Shown: positions 9,542 through 18,565, counted from the first letter of the stretch. The stretch is DNA of 64,000 nt from ZYF759 sp046297455 (GCA_046297455.1 JBKBIT010000006.1:62001-126000); one strand, 5' to 3'. Numbers and translations: made by a program. The notes: generated from the letters alone by a model not told the origin.

Positions 9542-9787
9542 TCAGGAGATCAGGTCGTCGCGCTTCCATTCCTGGCGGGTATAGTTGCGCAGCCGCATGC
9601 GCGGCACGATCAGGCTTGCCACGAAGGGCGCGAGCACAAGGCTTGTCACCACAACCACTGGAATGAGGTAGCTGGCGTGCTCCGCAAGTCCCGGAATGGC
9701 CAGCACCGGAACGATCCCGAAGCCGAAGAGAACCGCACTGGTCACCATGCTGCAGGCGATCATGAGCCATATGTGAGTGCTGATCAT
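9542..9787 (-). CDS. Small membrane protein of unknown function
   Basis: 81 aa, starting at an ATG preceded by an AGGGA Shine-Dalgarno seven bases upstream. Two hydrophobic spans are clear (IWLMIACSMVTSAVLFGFGIV and YLIPVVVVTSLVLAPFVASL), followed by a basic cytoplasmic tail rich in Arg and Lys. I do not recognise a family. It stands alone between feuP and a small secreted protein, both on the same strand. Confidence 0.6.
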   Translation of the reverse strand: MISTHIWLMIACSMVTSAVLFGFGIVPVLAIPGLAEHASYLIPVVVVTSLVLAPFVASLIVPRMRLRNYTRQEWKRDDLIS

Positions 9788-9922
9788 CAGAATATCCCTT
9801 TCGCTCCTCATTGAATCACTGAGAGGAGCAAAGGTTCCCCAAGCGACCTGTCGGAAGCTCCGGATGAGGAGACGGGTCTGGGACTATTCCCTTGCGGATC
9901 GAACTCCGGTCGGCGGGACGCT

Positions 9923-10219
9923 TCACCGCGGGACGACGAACTCCCGGCGCAGGGGGCGCTGGCCTTCGGGACCGGGAATGACCACGACGATCACGCAGAC
10001 CTGCTGGCCGCCGCGCGTTTCGGCGCTGGCGTTGTAGAGCGTGCCGCCCTCGCGCGCGGCGATCTGCTGGCCCTCCTGGAAGCATTGGGCCGACACGTTG
10101 ACGAAGGGCGCTTCCACCTCCGGCACCTCCACGCGAGGCATGGAAGCAGTGGCGGGCAGCGAAGAGCCTGCCAGCATCAGGGGCGCAATCAGTGCGGAAA
10201 GGAGACGGTTCGCGTTCAT
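9923..10219 (-). CDS. Small secreted protein of unknown function
   Basis: 98 aa from the ATG at 10219. A Sec signal peptide is clear (ANRLLSALIAPLMLAGSSLPATA), leaving about 70 mature residues with two cysteines (SAQCFQEGQ and QQVCVIVVV) that could form a disulphide. No family is recognised. Upstream, its reading frame stays open for about 100 codons and contains a HicA-like stretch (see the pseudogene at 10295-10453), so the frame alone cannot mark the start; the signal peptide and ATG do. Confidence 0.6.
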   Translation of the reverse strand: MNANRLLSALIAPLMLAGSSLPATASMPRVEVPEVEAPFVNVSAQCFQEGQQIAAREGGTLYNASAETRGGQQVCVIVVVIPGPEGQRPLRREFVVPR

Positions 10220-10294
10220 GATCGATCTTCTAGCGCATATCGGCTGAACGGCACATGAACGATTTTGGGTGTTTGGGTCCAATTTCGTCGCCTG

Positions 10295-10453
10295 GAATTT
10301 CTTGCTTGAACCGGCGTCCTTCAGGATGCCGCTCGCCGTGTGGCGACTCTTGAGGTTACGAGGCACGATCAGGATTCTCCCGGTTTCGGGATTGCGCCAT
10401 TTCTGGTGCGACCCCTTGGCCGATTTCCACAGACGGCCTTCACGAAAAAGGTT
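10295..10453 (-). pseudogene. HicA-like toxin remnant (mRNA interferase fold), no stop and no partner antitoxin
   Basis: In the frame that runs into the secreted protein there is a stretch reading WKSAKGSHQKWRNPETG, then ILIVPRNLKSRHTASGIL and KDAGSSKKF. This matches the HicA core: GSH with the catalytic His, the W-x-N-P-x-T-G hairpin, VP, and the terminal TANGILKxAG-type helix. The usual N-terminal helix is short or lost, no stop follows the domain, and no HicB gene is adjacent. I read it as a decayed toxin gene whose frame has opened into the downstream gene. A start further upstream (ATG at 10516 in the same frame) would add unrelated residues. Confidence 0.5.
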
Positions 10454-10523
10454 CTCTTCGCCATGTCGAACTCCGTTGCGGCGGCCATCATGCACTTTGC
10501 CCGCCGCCCGGAACAACAGACCC

Positions 10524-10730
10524 CTACCCGATCCGGCTCGTTGCCACCACGCGGCCGACGATCGCCACGATGGCGCCGATGGCGGTCACGGTCTGCAGGA
10601 TCGTCTCCGTCAGCACCGCCTGCTCGGCCGCACCGATCTTGATGCCGAACAGCGCCCCGAGCGCGGCCAGCACGGTGACCAGCGACGCCCAGATCGTGCG
10701 CGATTTGAACCAGGGTTTTGCCTGTTCCAT
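10524..10730 (-). CDS. Small two-span membrane protein at the end of the GTA cluster, holin candidate
   Basis: 68 aa. A short basic N-terminus (MEQAKPWFKSRTIW) leads into two hydrophobic segments (ASLVTVLAALGALFGIKIG and LTETILQTVTAIGAIVAIVG) and a short basic tail. It follows the large GTA baseplate gene by 31 nt on the same strand, so it is probably on the same transcript. Size and topology are those of small class II holins, but no lysin gene is adjacent. The role is inferred from position only. Confidence 0.6.
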   Translation of the reverse strand: MEQAKPWFKSRTIWASLVTVLAALGALFGIKIGAAEQAVLTETILQTVTAIGAIVAIVGRVVATSRIG

Positions 10731-10761
10731 GTCCGTTTCTCCATAGTTGATTGGTCACTGC

Positions 10762-13700
10762 TCACAGCGTCAGGCGCCGCGTGGTCTCCAGTCCGGCGCC
10801 CACCGCCCGGCTCAACTGCCGCATCGTCACTTCGATCTCCTCCGGCAGCGTGCCGAAATCCGCCTCGATCTCGGCCAGCGGATAGACAAGCCTCGGCTCG
10901 CCCACCTCGAACGCGCGCAGCGGCGCGGCCTCCGGCGGACCGATCTCGACCCAATAGGCCTCGTCCTCTTCGCCAAGAGGGATGTCGGTGCCGGCCCAGC
11001 CGTCAGCGTCGATGCGCCCGCGCCTCACCCAGGAGATCACCGCATCCGTTCCCTCGCGCCGCAGCCGCGCATGGACCGGCGCGAGCGGGGTCAGCGCCCG
11101 CAACCCACCGGTCTCCATCGCCTGCGCATGAAACGCGCCATCGAGATCGGCCCCCAAGGGCACCACCCGCCAGTTGAGCTGCAGACCGACCTCGTTGGGC
11201 CGCAGCCCCGCCGGCACGGGTTTTTCGTCGAGAAGCACGAAATCCGCACCCACCGCCGCCCCGGCGAGCATCGCGTCACCGGTGCCCAACTGACCGCGCA
11301 GCAGCGTCGTCAGACGCCATATCGAGGGCGCGACCTCCTCGGCCGACTGGAACTGCAACACTTCCCACGCGCCCGCGAGCGATCTCACAGCCGCTGCATT
11401 CGCCCCGTTCAGCATCGCAACCGTCGTCACGCTCGAAAGCTCGCCCTCGATCAGCTCGACGACGATTTCGCCAACCCTGTCCAGCCTGCCTTCGATGCCA
11501 CTTCCCACCGCTTCCACAAGCCGTCCCATCGTGGCGGACGCGGTGATCGACGCGCGCTCGGCAAAGCCTGTCGCCTCGGGCGAGGCAAGCACCAGCTGCC
11601 CGCGCCAGGGCCTCGCCCTTGCAGCGACCCGGAACTGGTCCTCCGCCGGGCCCGACTGCGGTCCCATCGGCAGGTCCAGGAAAACCGCATGCGGTACCGA
11701 AGGCACGACGGCCTGCGCCACGCCAGACGGCGGTCTTGTCGGTCGCCATGGGGGCGCGGCCGTCCTACGCACCCGTCGCGCGCGCAACTGACGCGTCAGC
11801 CCATCATCGATCCGGGTCACGAGATAATCGCGGTTGTCGCCGTCGAGCGCCACCAGCCCGCCAGGCTCAGCTTCGCGCATGGTCGGCGCCAGCGCGAATG
11901 CGACCGTCTCGCGCCCTGCCCATCGGCGCGCCAACCAGTCTTCGAGCAGTCCTTGCGCCTGGCCCGGCTCCATCACCGCGGCCAGCGACAAGGCCGCCAT
12001 ACCGGCACCGCCGGCATCCAGCCTTTCCGTCCGCGCCACCGCGCTCTGGTAGTCGCGGAAGGGATCGCGGAAACCCAGTTCGGCCTCGCCCGGCAATTCG
12101 TGCTCGGGCGCGCGCATGCGTTCTAGAACCTGTGCGTTGCCATCCGGCAAGGCCATTTCGTCCAGCGTCACCCGCGCCCCGCCTATGGTCTCCTGCGCAA
12201 AGACCAGCCTGCCCTCGCGCTCCCGCGCCGAAAGCCCGAACAGCTCGACCAGAGGTTCCAGAGATGCCCGCGCCGTTGCCGGGTCGTCGACGACATAGCC
12301 CGACAGCGTGCCCGCCACCCTTGTCGTATCCGCCGGCGGCAACCCGTGATCTTCCATCACGGCGTCGATCAGGTCGGAAAGTGCGGCGCCCGACAGCCTG
12401 CCGTTCAGCCAGTGGCCGAGTTGCCAGTTGTCGCCGTCCGCCCAGACATCGCCGCGCATGGGGAAGGCCGGGAAGGGTCGCGCGTCCCAGGCCCAGAGTG
12501 CGGCGCGCGAGGACTCGACCATCCGCCCGGCATAGACCTCCGATTGCGGATTGCCGGCTTCGTCGAAATCCGGATGCGCCTCGTCCCAATGAGCCTGATG
12601 CGCCTCGATGAAGCGCCGCTGCGCGAGATCCGAGCGGCCCTTGCTCGAAAAATGCGGCGCCGCGTTCTCTGTCGATTTCGGGTCTGGGAAGACGTTTGGC
12701 TGGTTGGGCCCCTTGTCGACCGCTGGGCAGCCCAGTTCGGTAAACCAGATTGGCTTGCCGCGCGGTACCCATGCCGTTGGCGTCGCCGCCTCGCTGCCGC
12801 CCGGCCGGTCGTAATGTGCATTCTCCCACCAGCCGATCAGGTCCTTGTAGCGGAAAACCCAGTGCTTGCCGTGCGCGCCGTCGGCAATCGGGCTGCGCGC
12901 CCGTACCAGCCTGTCGGCCTCGCTCGCATGGAACCAGTCGAACCCCTCGCCTCCCGCCACCTGCGCGGCCATCCCTGCCCGGTCATAGGGTTCGACAAAC
13001 CCGTCCGGATTGCCGCCTGCATGGTCCTCGTCGCGCCAGTCCGACAACGGCATGTAATTATGGATCGCGACCGCATCGACTTCTCCATGCGCCCAGAATG
13101 GATCGAGATGGAAGAAGACGTCGCCGCTGCCGTCGGCTGGCTGATGGCCGAAATACTCGCTCCAGTCCGCGCCATAGCTGATTTTCGTTCCGGCCCCCAG
13201 CACCGCGCGAATTTCGCCGGCCAGCGCACACAGCCCCTCCACGAAGGGAAACGCGTCCGCCGCATCGCGCAGTCTGGACACGCCACGCATTTCCGAGCCG
13301 ATCAGGAAAGCATCGACCCCGCCAGCGGCGGCAGCCAGATAGGCGTGGTGCAGGATGAAGCGACGGAACCCCCAATCGCCAGCAGCACCTGTGTAGAACA
13401 CGTTTTTGCCGACGACGGAAAAGTCGTTCGCCGCCGCCGCCCCCAGGAACGCATCCACCTGGGTGCGCGCCGCTGCCGTCTTGTCGGCGGCTTCGGCCTG
13501 CCCCGGCCCCGGATGGCAGGTGATGCGCCCGCGCCAGGGATAGGCCGCCTGTTCCGCGCCGCCATACGGGTCCGGCAATTCGTTGCCCGATGGCACGTCC
13601 ATCATGATGAAGGGATGCAGCGTCACCCTCAGCCCGCGCGCCTTGATCTCCTTGATCGCCTGCACGGTGGCAAAGTCGGCCGGCGTACCGCCATAGGCGG

Positions 13701-14652
13701 CCGCATCGTCCACCCGCGACACCATCTGAGCCTGCGCCCGCGCCAGCCCGCCGACATTCCAGTCGCGCGACACGTCGCCGAGATCATTTTCCGTCACCAT
13801 CGGCCTGATGCGGCAATGGCCGGCGCGCAGATCGTCCCCGAACCAGGCCACGACCAGCGAGATTTCCTCGAGGTTCGGACACAGCGCCTGTAACTCGTCC
13901 AGCGAGGCGACGATGTCGCTCGGCCCCCATAGCGCGTGTCGGTTCAGCGCCACGGTCTCGCCGGGTGTCGGCGTCTTCGTCACGACCTGCGTCGCCAGCC
14001 CGTATTCGCTCGCGCCGGGGATCAGCGCCACCGCGCGCACACCGGCATTCAGCCTGCCCACCGGCCGCATCACCTCGAAATGGAACTGCGGCAGCCGGTT
14101 GCCGTAATCGTCGAGCGGCATCCGCTCGATCACCGCATAGGCAAGCCCGCGATAGGCCGGCGTATTGCCTTCGCCCTGCTTGGCCTCCACAAGCGGGTCA
14201 GGCGGCTGATCCTCTGTCCCGCGATGGATGCGGATCGTCACCGTTTCCCGGTCGAGTTCGCGCCCGTCCACCCAGATGCGGCGCACGCCCGCAATCTCGC
14301 CCTCGCAGAGCGCAAAGGCCGCGTTGGCGAAATAATGATAGGTCGTGGTCCGAGGCCCACCCTTGAAGCCCCGCCTTGTCGTGCGCGCCTGTTCCTCGAA
14401 GCGCGTCGCCCAGATCAGGTTTCCCGAAATCCGCGCGGTGCCATAAAGGCGCGGGATCGACGCCCCCTCCTCTGCCGCAAACAGCCGGTGGCCGGGCAGG
14501 CGCGGCCCCTCGAAATGCTGCGTCGAGGAGACCAGCGCCCGGTCGACCATGTAGCCGGCCAACGCACCGGCAGCCTTGCCGAGCGTCGCGCCAACGGGGC
14601 CGAGCAGGCCGCCAAGAAACGCACCCGCCGCCTGCAGGAGGATCGTTGCCAT
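10762..14652 (-). CDS. GTA g15: baseplate hub/host-interaction protein with TIM-barrel (glycoside-hydrolase-like) domain
   Basis: 1296 aa, the typical size of the GTA megaprotein at the tail tip. The N-terminus (AAGAFLGGLLGPVGATLGKAAGALAGY) is the hydrophobic start seen in this family. A glycoside-hydrolase-like barrel occupies the middle third (TKISYGADWSEYFG; FHLDPFWAHGEVDAVAIHNYMPLSDW; PIWFTELGCPAVDKGPNQPNVF). The C-terminal third has phage tail beta domains. In RcGTA this protein forms the hub and megatron that contacts the recipient cell. It closes the capsid-to-tail operon. Confidence 0.95.
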   Translation of the reverse strand: MATILLQAAGAFLGGLLGPVGATLGKAAGALAGYMVDRALVSSTQHFEGPRLPGHRLFAAEEGASIPRLYGTARISGNLIWATRFEEQARTTRRGFKGGPRTTTYHYFANAAFALCEGEIAGVRRIWVDGRELDRETVTIRIHRGTEDQPPDPLVEAKQGEGNTPAYRGLAYAVIERMPLDDYGNRLPQFHFEVMRPVGRLNAGVRAVALIPGASEYGLATQVVTKTPTPGETVALNRHALWGPSDIVASLDELQALCPNLEEISLVVAWFGDDLRAGHCRIRPMVTENDLGDVSRDWNVGGLARAQAQMVSRVDDAAAYGGTPADFATVQAIKEIKARGLRVTLHPFIMMDVPSGNELPDPYGGAEQAAYPWRGRITCHPGPGQAEAADKTAAARTQVDAFLGAAAANDFSVVGKNVFYTGAAGDWGFRRFILHHAYLAAAAGGVDAFLIGSEMRGVSRLRDAADAFPFVEGLCALAGEIRAVLGAGTKISYGADWSEYFGHQPADGSGDVFFHLDPFWAHGEVDAVAIHNYMPLSDWRDEDHAGGNPDGFVEPYDRAGMAAQVAGGEGFDWFHASEADRLVRARSPIADGAHGKHWVFRYKDLIGWWENAHYDRPGGSEAATPTAWVPRGKPIWFTELGCPAVDKGPNQPNVFPDPKSTENAAPHFSSKGRSDLAQRRFIEAHQAHWDEAHPDFDEAGNPQSEVYAGRMVESSRAALWAWDARPFPAFPMRGDVWADGDNWQLGHWLNGRLSGAALSDLIDAVMEDHGLPPADTTRVAGTLSGYVVDDPATARASLEPLVELFGLSAREREGRLVFAQETIGGARVTLDEMALPDGNAQVLERMRAPEHELPGEAELGFRDPFRDYQSAVARTERLDAGGAGMAALSLAAVMEPGQAQGLLEDWLARRWAGRETVAFALAPTMREAEPGGLVALDGDNRDYLVTRIDDGLTRQLRARRVRRTAAPPWRPTRPPSGVAQAVVPSVPHAVFLDLPMGPQSGPAEDQFRVAARARPWRGQLVLASPEATGFAERASITASATMGRLVEAVGSGIEGRLDRVGEIVVELIEGELSSVTTVAMLNGANAAAVRSLAGAWEVLQFQSAEEVAPSIWRLTTLLRGQLGTGDAMLAGAAVGADFVLLDEKPVPAGLRPNEVGLQLNWRVVPLGADLDGAFHAQAMETGGLRALTPLAPVHARLRREGTDAVISWVRRGRIDADGWAGTDIPLGEEDEAYWVEIGPPEAAPLRAFEVGEPRLVYPLAEIEADFGTLPEEIEVTMRQLSRAVGAGLETTRRLTL

Positions 14653-14667
14653 GGAATATTCCTGATT

Positions 14668-15108
14668 TCAGTTGGTAAGCGGCGGAAAGGAAAACATGCC
14701 TGCAATTCGCCGTCGCCATTGCGGCACCAGTGCCGAGATCAGCACCGCGTGGCCCTCATAGGCATGGATGAAACGGTCCTTCGCCACCATGATGCCGGCG
14801 TGGCGGGCAGGCAGCCCCCGTTTCCAGCGAAACAGCACCAGGTCGCCCGCTTCCGGCTCGCCGGCCTTGGCCAGGCAGTGCCGATGTGCCGCCTCCATCA
14901 GCGCGTCGCCCGGTCCGTCTGCGGCCCAGTCCGGCGCGTAGGGGCCCGGCTCCTCCGGCACCCTGCCATAGAGCTCGCGCCACAAACCCAGCACCAGGCC
15001 GAGGCAGTCGCAGCCCACGCCCTTGCGCGAGGCCTGGTGGCGATAGGGCGTGCCGAGCCAGCCTCGCGCGGCAGCCACCACCGCCTCGGCCGTTTCCCGC
15101 CCGCTCAT
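14668..15108 (-). CDS. GTA g14: NlpC/P60-family cell-wall peptidase
   Basis: 146 aa. The catalytic Cys lies in KGVGCDCLGLVLG and the His in GLPARHAGIMV, in the spacing of NlpC/P60 endopeptidases. In GTAs this peptidase sits in the baseplate and opens peptidoglycan during DNA delivery. The ATG at 15108 overlaps the g13 stop (ATGA), which fixes the start. Confidence 0.95.
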   Translation of the reverse strand: MSGRETAEAVVAAARGWLGTPYRHQASRKGVGCDCLGLVLGLWRELYGRVPEEPGPYAPDWAADGPGDALMEAAHRHCLAKAGEPEAGDLVLFRWKRGLPARHAGIMVAKDRFIHAYEGHAVLISALVPQWRRRIAGMFSFPPLTN

Positions 15109-15992
15109 GGCACGATCGGCCCGCCGTCGAACTCCTGCCCTTCGCTGGCATAGCCATAGGCGGCGTCGTTGCCGGGCAGATGCGGAAAGCCGCGAAAATT
15201 GAGCGGGTTGGCGAATTTCGCCTTGCAGGTCGAAAACGCCTTGTCGCAGCCCGCCACGATCTCGAACAGGTCCCCGACCGCCAATCCCGAAGGCGCCTCC
15301 TCGAAGACGAGCAGTGTGCCGGCCAGCCCGAAACGGTGTTCGCGCACCCGCGCCTGCCGTCCTGCCAGCGCGCCGCTGGTCCAGGTCACGACGCCGAAGG
15401 CAAACCAGCCTTCCGCAAACCCGTCCAGCCCGGCCGCCACGATTGTCCCGCCCGCAAGCACCGCCGCCGCCGTGCCAGTGCCCTTGAACGCCGCCTGATC
15501 CAGATCGACCCCGCAGCGCGCATCGCCCAGTTCGGCGGCGCAATGGCGGCGCAGATAGCGACCGTTTGGCCGGTCGAGATGGCGCATCGGGCTTTCCAGT
15601 TCCGCCACGAAGCGCCCGTCCTTCAGCGCCACCGTGCCGATCATCGCCTCGCGCAATTTCATGCGCTGGTCGGGTGCCGTCCAGTTGACCAGGAATGTCT
15701 CGACCTTCGCCCCGTCATAGGCGCCCTGCTCGATCTCGGCCGCCACTAGCCGGTCGGAACCCAGCGCACCCTCGATATCCACCCGGTCCGCCGCCATGCC
15801 GAGCGCTTCCTCCGCCTCGCTCTGCGAAAAGCCAGATTGCGGCTCGAAATTCGTGTCGTCGAAGACCAACGCCCGGTCGTGATCGGTGAAGCCGAGCCGC
15901 GTCCCGTCCCGGCGCGTCACCCGCCAGCAATGGCACAGCGTGGTGACGCGGCCCTCCAGATGCGCCTTCAGCCCTTCCGGCATCGCACTCAT
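15105..15992 (-). CDS. GTA g13: baseplate hub protein (DUF2163)
   Basis: 295 aa with the DUF2163 N-terminal region (CHCWRVTRRDGTRLGFTDHD) and C-terminal phage BR0599-like region (CGVDLDQAAFKGTGT; GCDKAFSTCKAKFANPLNFR; GFPHLPGNDAAYGY). Several cysteines recall the Fe-S binding hub of lambda-type phage tails. Coupled by four-base overlaps to both neighbours. Confidence 0.95.
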   Translation of the reverse strand: MSAMPEGLKAHLEGRVTTLCHCWRVTRRDGTRLGFTDHDRALVFDDTNFEPQSGFSQSEAEEALGMAADRVDIEGALGSDRLVAAEIEQGAYDGAKVETFLVNWTAPDQRMKLREAMIGTVALKDGRFVAELESPMRHLDRPNGRYLRRHCAAELGDARCGVDLDQAAFKGTGTAAAVLAGGTIVAAGLDGFAEGWFAFGVVTWTSGALAGRQARVREHRFGLAGTLLVFEEAPSGLAVGDLFEIVAGCDKAFSTCKAKFANPLNFRGFPHLPGNDAAYGYASEGQEFDGGPIVP

Positions 15993-16633
15993 GATTTCAC
16001 CTCCTTTAGCGGGATCGACGGGATCTGCCCCGCCTCGAAGGCCGCCAGGCTCACCGCGATCTGCTCGATGTCGAAGCGCACCGCCACGTCGAACTCGAAC
16101 CCCGCCGTCACCCCGGCGCCGGCGCCAGGCACCGAACCGGGCTCGAAGCTCACGATCCCGGCCAGATGATCGACGGCAAAATCAGCCGGGCTTTCCCTCT
16201 CTGTCCCGTCGACCGCGACGCGCACCGTACCGGCAACCGGTTTCGTGATCGGCCGGACGTAGGCGTCGCCTCCCTGGCCATGAAGCTTGACCAGCTGGAA
16301 CTGCGCCCGCACCCCGTCGCCGGTCCCGATTGTCTGGTCGAGCGGCGACACCACCTCGCCCGGCCGGCACGACTTGAAGTCGAACGGGTCGCGAAACCGG
16401 AAGGCAAACAGCGAGCCGCGCCGTGCCTCGAAGAAGGACAGCACCGCATGCAAATCGTCCAGCGTGCGGATGCCGGTGCCGGCATCGTAGCGCCTAAGCG
16501 AATGGGCAAGCCGCTGGTTGCGCTGCTCGAAGCCCGAAGTCAGCGCCACGATCTCGTTGACCCGCTCCGGCCCGCCCGTCGCCCCGAACGACACGCCGGC
16601 TGGAAAACGCACGTCATGAAAGGATTGCATCAT
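15989..16633 (-). CDS. GTA g12: distal tail protein (DUF2460)
   Basis: 214 aa. The family signature at the N-terminus is FHDVRFPAGVSFGATGGPER with a following GFEQRNQRLAHSLRRYDAGTG, and the C-terminus has YVRPITKPVAGTVRVAVDG. Forms the distal tail ring linking tail tube and hub. Two adjacent ATGs (16633 and 16630) are possible starts. Confidence 0.95.
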   Translation of the reverse strand: MMQSFHDVRFPAGVSFGATGGPERVNEIVALTSGFEQRNQRLAHSLRRYDAGTGIRTLDDLHAVLSFFEARRGSLFAFRFRDPFDFKSCRPGEVVSPLDQTIGTGDGVRAQFQLVKLHGQGGDAYVRPITKPVAGTVRVAVDGTERESPADFAVDHLAGIVSFEPGSVPGAGAGVTAGFEFDVAVRFDIEQIAVSLAAFEAGQIPSIPLKEVKS

Positions 16634-16637
16634 CGCC

Positions 16638-17168
16638 TCACAGGCTCCTCGTCCCGCGTGACACCGCCCGCGCCAGCATGCCGGTCACCTGCGCCTCCGA
16701 CTTGCGGAAAGACGCGGCATCCGGCGTCGACACGTTGAAGACGACATTCACCTTCTGCCCACCACCGCCAGAAGCCACGCCGAGCCGCCCGTCGGCCCCG
16801 CGCCTGAGCGGCAGGATCGCCTCAGCACCCGCCTCGCCCATCAGGCCCATCTGGCCACCCATCGGAAAATAGGTCGGCTGCGACACCACTCCGCCCTGCG
16901 CAAACGGCACGACGCCGCCCAGCATCCGGCCAAACATGGAGGAAAACAGCCCCTCCAGCGGCTTCAGCCCCTGGCCGAGCGCCATGCCGGCCAGGTTCAG
17001 CGCCAGCCGCCGCAGCACGTCCTCCAGCGAGCGCCCGCTGACCACCGCACCCTGCAGCGCGCCGGTCAGCTGCCGCCCGAACCCTTGCGACAGCTGCTCC
17101 AGTTCGCCGAGCGCCGCCACGAAAGGCTGCGTGTCGGCCTCGATCCTGACCGTGACGTTCTCGTCCAT
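16638..17168 (-). CDS. GTA g11: short tail tape-measure protein
   Basis: 176 aa, far shorter than phage tape measures, as is usual in GTAs. It has an amphipathic helical N-terminal half (FVAALGELEQLSQGFGRQL; LEDVLRRLALNLAGMALGQG) and the conserved tail-tape segment FAQGGVVSQPTYFPMGGQMG followed by GEAGAEAILPLRRGADGRLG. The ATG begins one base after the g10.1 stop region. Confidence 0.92.
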   Translation of the reverse strand: MDENVTVRIEADTQPFVAALGELEQLSQGFGRQLTGALQGAVVSGRSLEDVLRRLALNLAGMALGQGLKPLEGLFSSMFGRMLGGVVPFAQGGVVSQPTYFPMGGQMGLMGEAGAEAILPLRRGADGRLGVASGGGGQKVNVVFNVSTPDAASFRKSEAQVTGMLARAVSRGTRSL

Positions 17169-17378
17169 CTATTTCTCCCCTCGATCGGGATATTCCGCCA
17201 TCAGCCGCGCCAGCACGTCGCGCCCCGGCGCCGCGCTGCCGCCCGACACCCCCAGCCCGCAGGCGGAGGCGAACTCACGCGGCGTCATCGCCCAGAAATC
17301 CTTTGGCGAAAGCCGCAGCAGGCCGAGCCCCACCCCCATCGCCATCTCCCAGGGAAAGGGTTTTGGACCGCCCGCCAC
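17169..17378 (-). CDS. GTA g10.1: small tail assembly chaperone-like protein (DUF2376/TAC type)
   Basis: 69 aa if started at the GTG at 17378, three codons after a TGA-GTG junction with g10 (five bases apart). The GTG start keeps the conserved KPFPWEMAMG start of the family; an internal ATG at 17345 would leave only 58 aa. The core is LGLLRLSPKDFWAMTPREFA, which is the hallmark of this small protein in rhizobial and rhodobacterial GTAs. Confidence 0.88.
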   Translation of the reverse strand: MAGGPKPFPWEMAMGVGLGLLRLSPKDFWAMTPREFASACGLGVSGGSAAPGRDVLARLMAEYPDRGEK

Positions 17379-17383
17379 GGCGC

Positions 17384-17722
17384 TCAGGGAGGGTTTTGGC
17401 CGGCGGCCTCCCCGCCGCCAAAGCTCGCCGTCAGAAGCGCCGACACGATCCTGGCGAACCCTGCCGCGCCGCCCTCGCAGGCCATCGCCGCCACCTCGTC
17501 CTCGCCGACCGGCGTCCCGCCGGCGCGCAGGCCGGCCGCGATGATCTTCACCATGTCCCTGGCTGAAAGCCGCCCGTTGGAAAACCGTGTCGCCAGCGCG
17601 CCCAGATCCTCGGCCCCGAACGCGTCCTCGAGTTCGGCCAGCGCGCCCAGCGTCAGGCAGAGCCGGTATTCGCGCCCGTCCAGCGTTGCGGCGATCTCGC
17701 CGCGTCTGCGATTGACCGCCAT
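17384..17722 (-). CDS. GTA g10: tail assembly chaperone
   Basis: 112 aa. The GTA tail chaperone signature is seen in RRRGEIAATLDGREYRLCLT and LGALAELEDAFGAEDLGAL, followed by VKIIAAGLRAGGTPV. Its ATG shares a base with the g9 stop (TGATG), so it is translationally coupled to the tail tube gene, as expected for a chaperone that works on the tape measure and tube. Confidence 0.92.
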   Translation of the reverse strand: MAVNRRRGEIAATLDGREYRLCLTLGALAELEDAFGAEDLGALATRFSNGRLSARDMVKIIAAGLRAGGTPVGEDEVAAMACEGGAAGFARIVSALLTASFGGGEAAGQNPP

Positions 17723-18129
17723 CACGCCGCCTCGAAGCCAAGCTGGCCGGCCGATTCCAGCGCGATGTCGAAACTCACCTCGCCATTGTGGTTGCCGCCA
17801 TATTCCAGCGCCGTCACCTGGAACGGCCCCTCCACCGTGCCGAAACCCGGAATGGCGATCTGCCAGGCCACGATCTGGCCGGCAAAAAAGACCTGCCGGA
17901 TCGCCGCGTCCGAGGCCGCGTCCTTGAAGATGCCCGAGCCGCTGACAGCGGCGCGCTGCACGCCCGCGCCAGCCAGAAGCTCGCGCCAGCGCCCGGCGGA
18001 TTCGGAATCGGTTGCATCCACCGTCTCGGAGTTGAAGGCCAGCCGCTTTGTCCGCAGCCCCGCCACGGTCACAAACCCCTCCCCCTCCGCCATCTTCAGG
18101 AGCAAATCCTTGCCTCTCTGCGCGCTCAT
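17722..18129 (-). CDS. GTA g9: major tail tube protein
   Basis: 135 aa. The start MSAQRGKDLLLKM and the segments ETVDATDSESAGRWRELLAG and IPGFGTVEGPFQVTALEYGG match the phage major tail protein of the TP901-1/GTA type. This protein stacks to form the tail tube. Confidence 0.95.
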   Translation of the reverse strand: MSAQRGKDLLLKMAEGEGFVTVAGLRTKRLAFNSETVDATDSESAGRWRELLAGAGVQRAAVSGSGIFKDAASDAAIRQVFFAGQIVAWQIAIPGFGTVEGPFQVTALEYGGNHNGEVSFDIALESAGQLGFEAA

Positions 18130-18160
18130 GTCTGGTTTCCTTCAATCTGGATTGCCATGC

Positions 18161-18565
18161 TCACCCCTCCTCCACCACCGCGCGAAAGCTCAGCCGTGCG
18201 TGGTGCGTGTCGATGTCGTCGACAAAGCCGGCCTCGGCGCGCTCGGCGCGCAGATTCACCAGCCGGTGCCCCTCGAGCTCCAGCCCCGCCTCGTGCAGCA
18301 GCGCCCGCGTGCGCTCCACGATCGCCAGCGCCTCGCTCTTGCCGCGCGCCTTCGACCAGGCATTGAGCGAGAAGAGCAATTCGACCCCAGCACCCCCGTC
18401 GACGCTCCAGTCGAACACGCTAATGCGCCCGAAGGTCAGATAGGGAAACGCCACCCCCGCCGGCGCGTGGTCGTAGATTTTCGACCCGCCCAGGAGCGCG
18501 GCCAGGGCCGCGTCGCCTGCAAGCGCCGCAAACACCGCCTTCTGCAGTTCAATCGCCGCCGGCAT
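18161..18565 (-). CDS. GTA g8: tail terminator / connector protein (DUF3168)
   Basis: 134 aa with the DUF3168 layout: an N-terminal helix (ELQKAVFAALAGDAALAAL), the strand IYDHAPAGVAFPYLTFGRI and the C-terminal RLVNLRAERAEAGFVDDIDT. It caps the tail tube at the head-tail junction. Its start lies inside the end of g7.1 (17-base overlap). Confidence 0.94.
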   Translation of the reverse strand: MPAAIELQKAVFAALAGDAALAALLGGSKIYDHAPAGVAFPYLTFGRISVFDWSVDGGAGVELLFSLNAWSKARGKSEALAIVERTRALLHEAGLELEGHRLVNLRAERAEAGFVDDIDTHHARLSFRAVVEEG

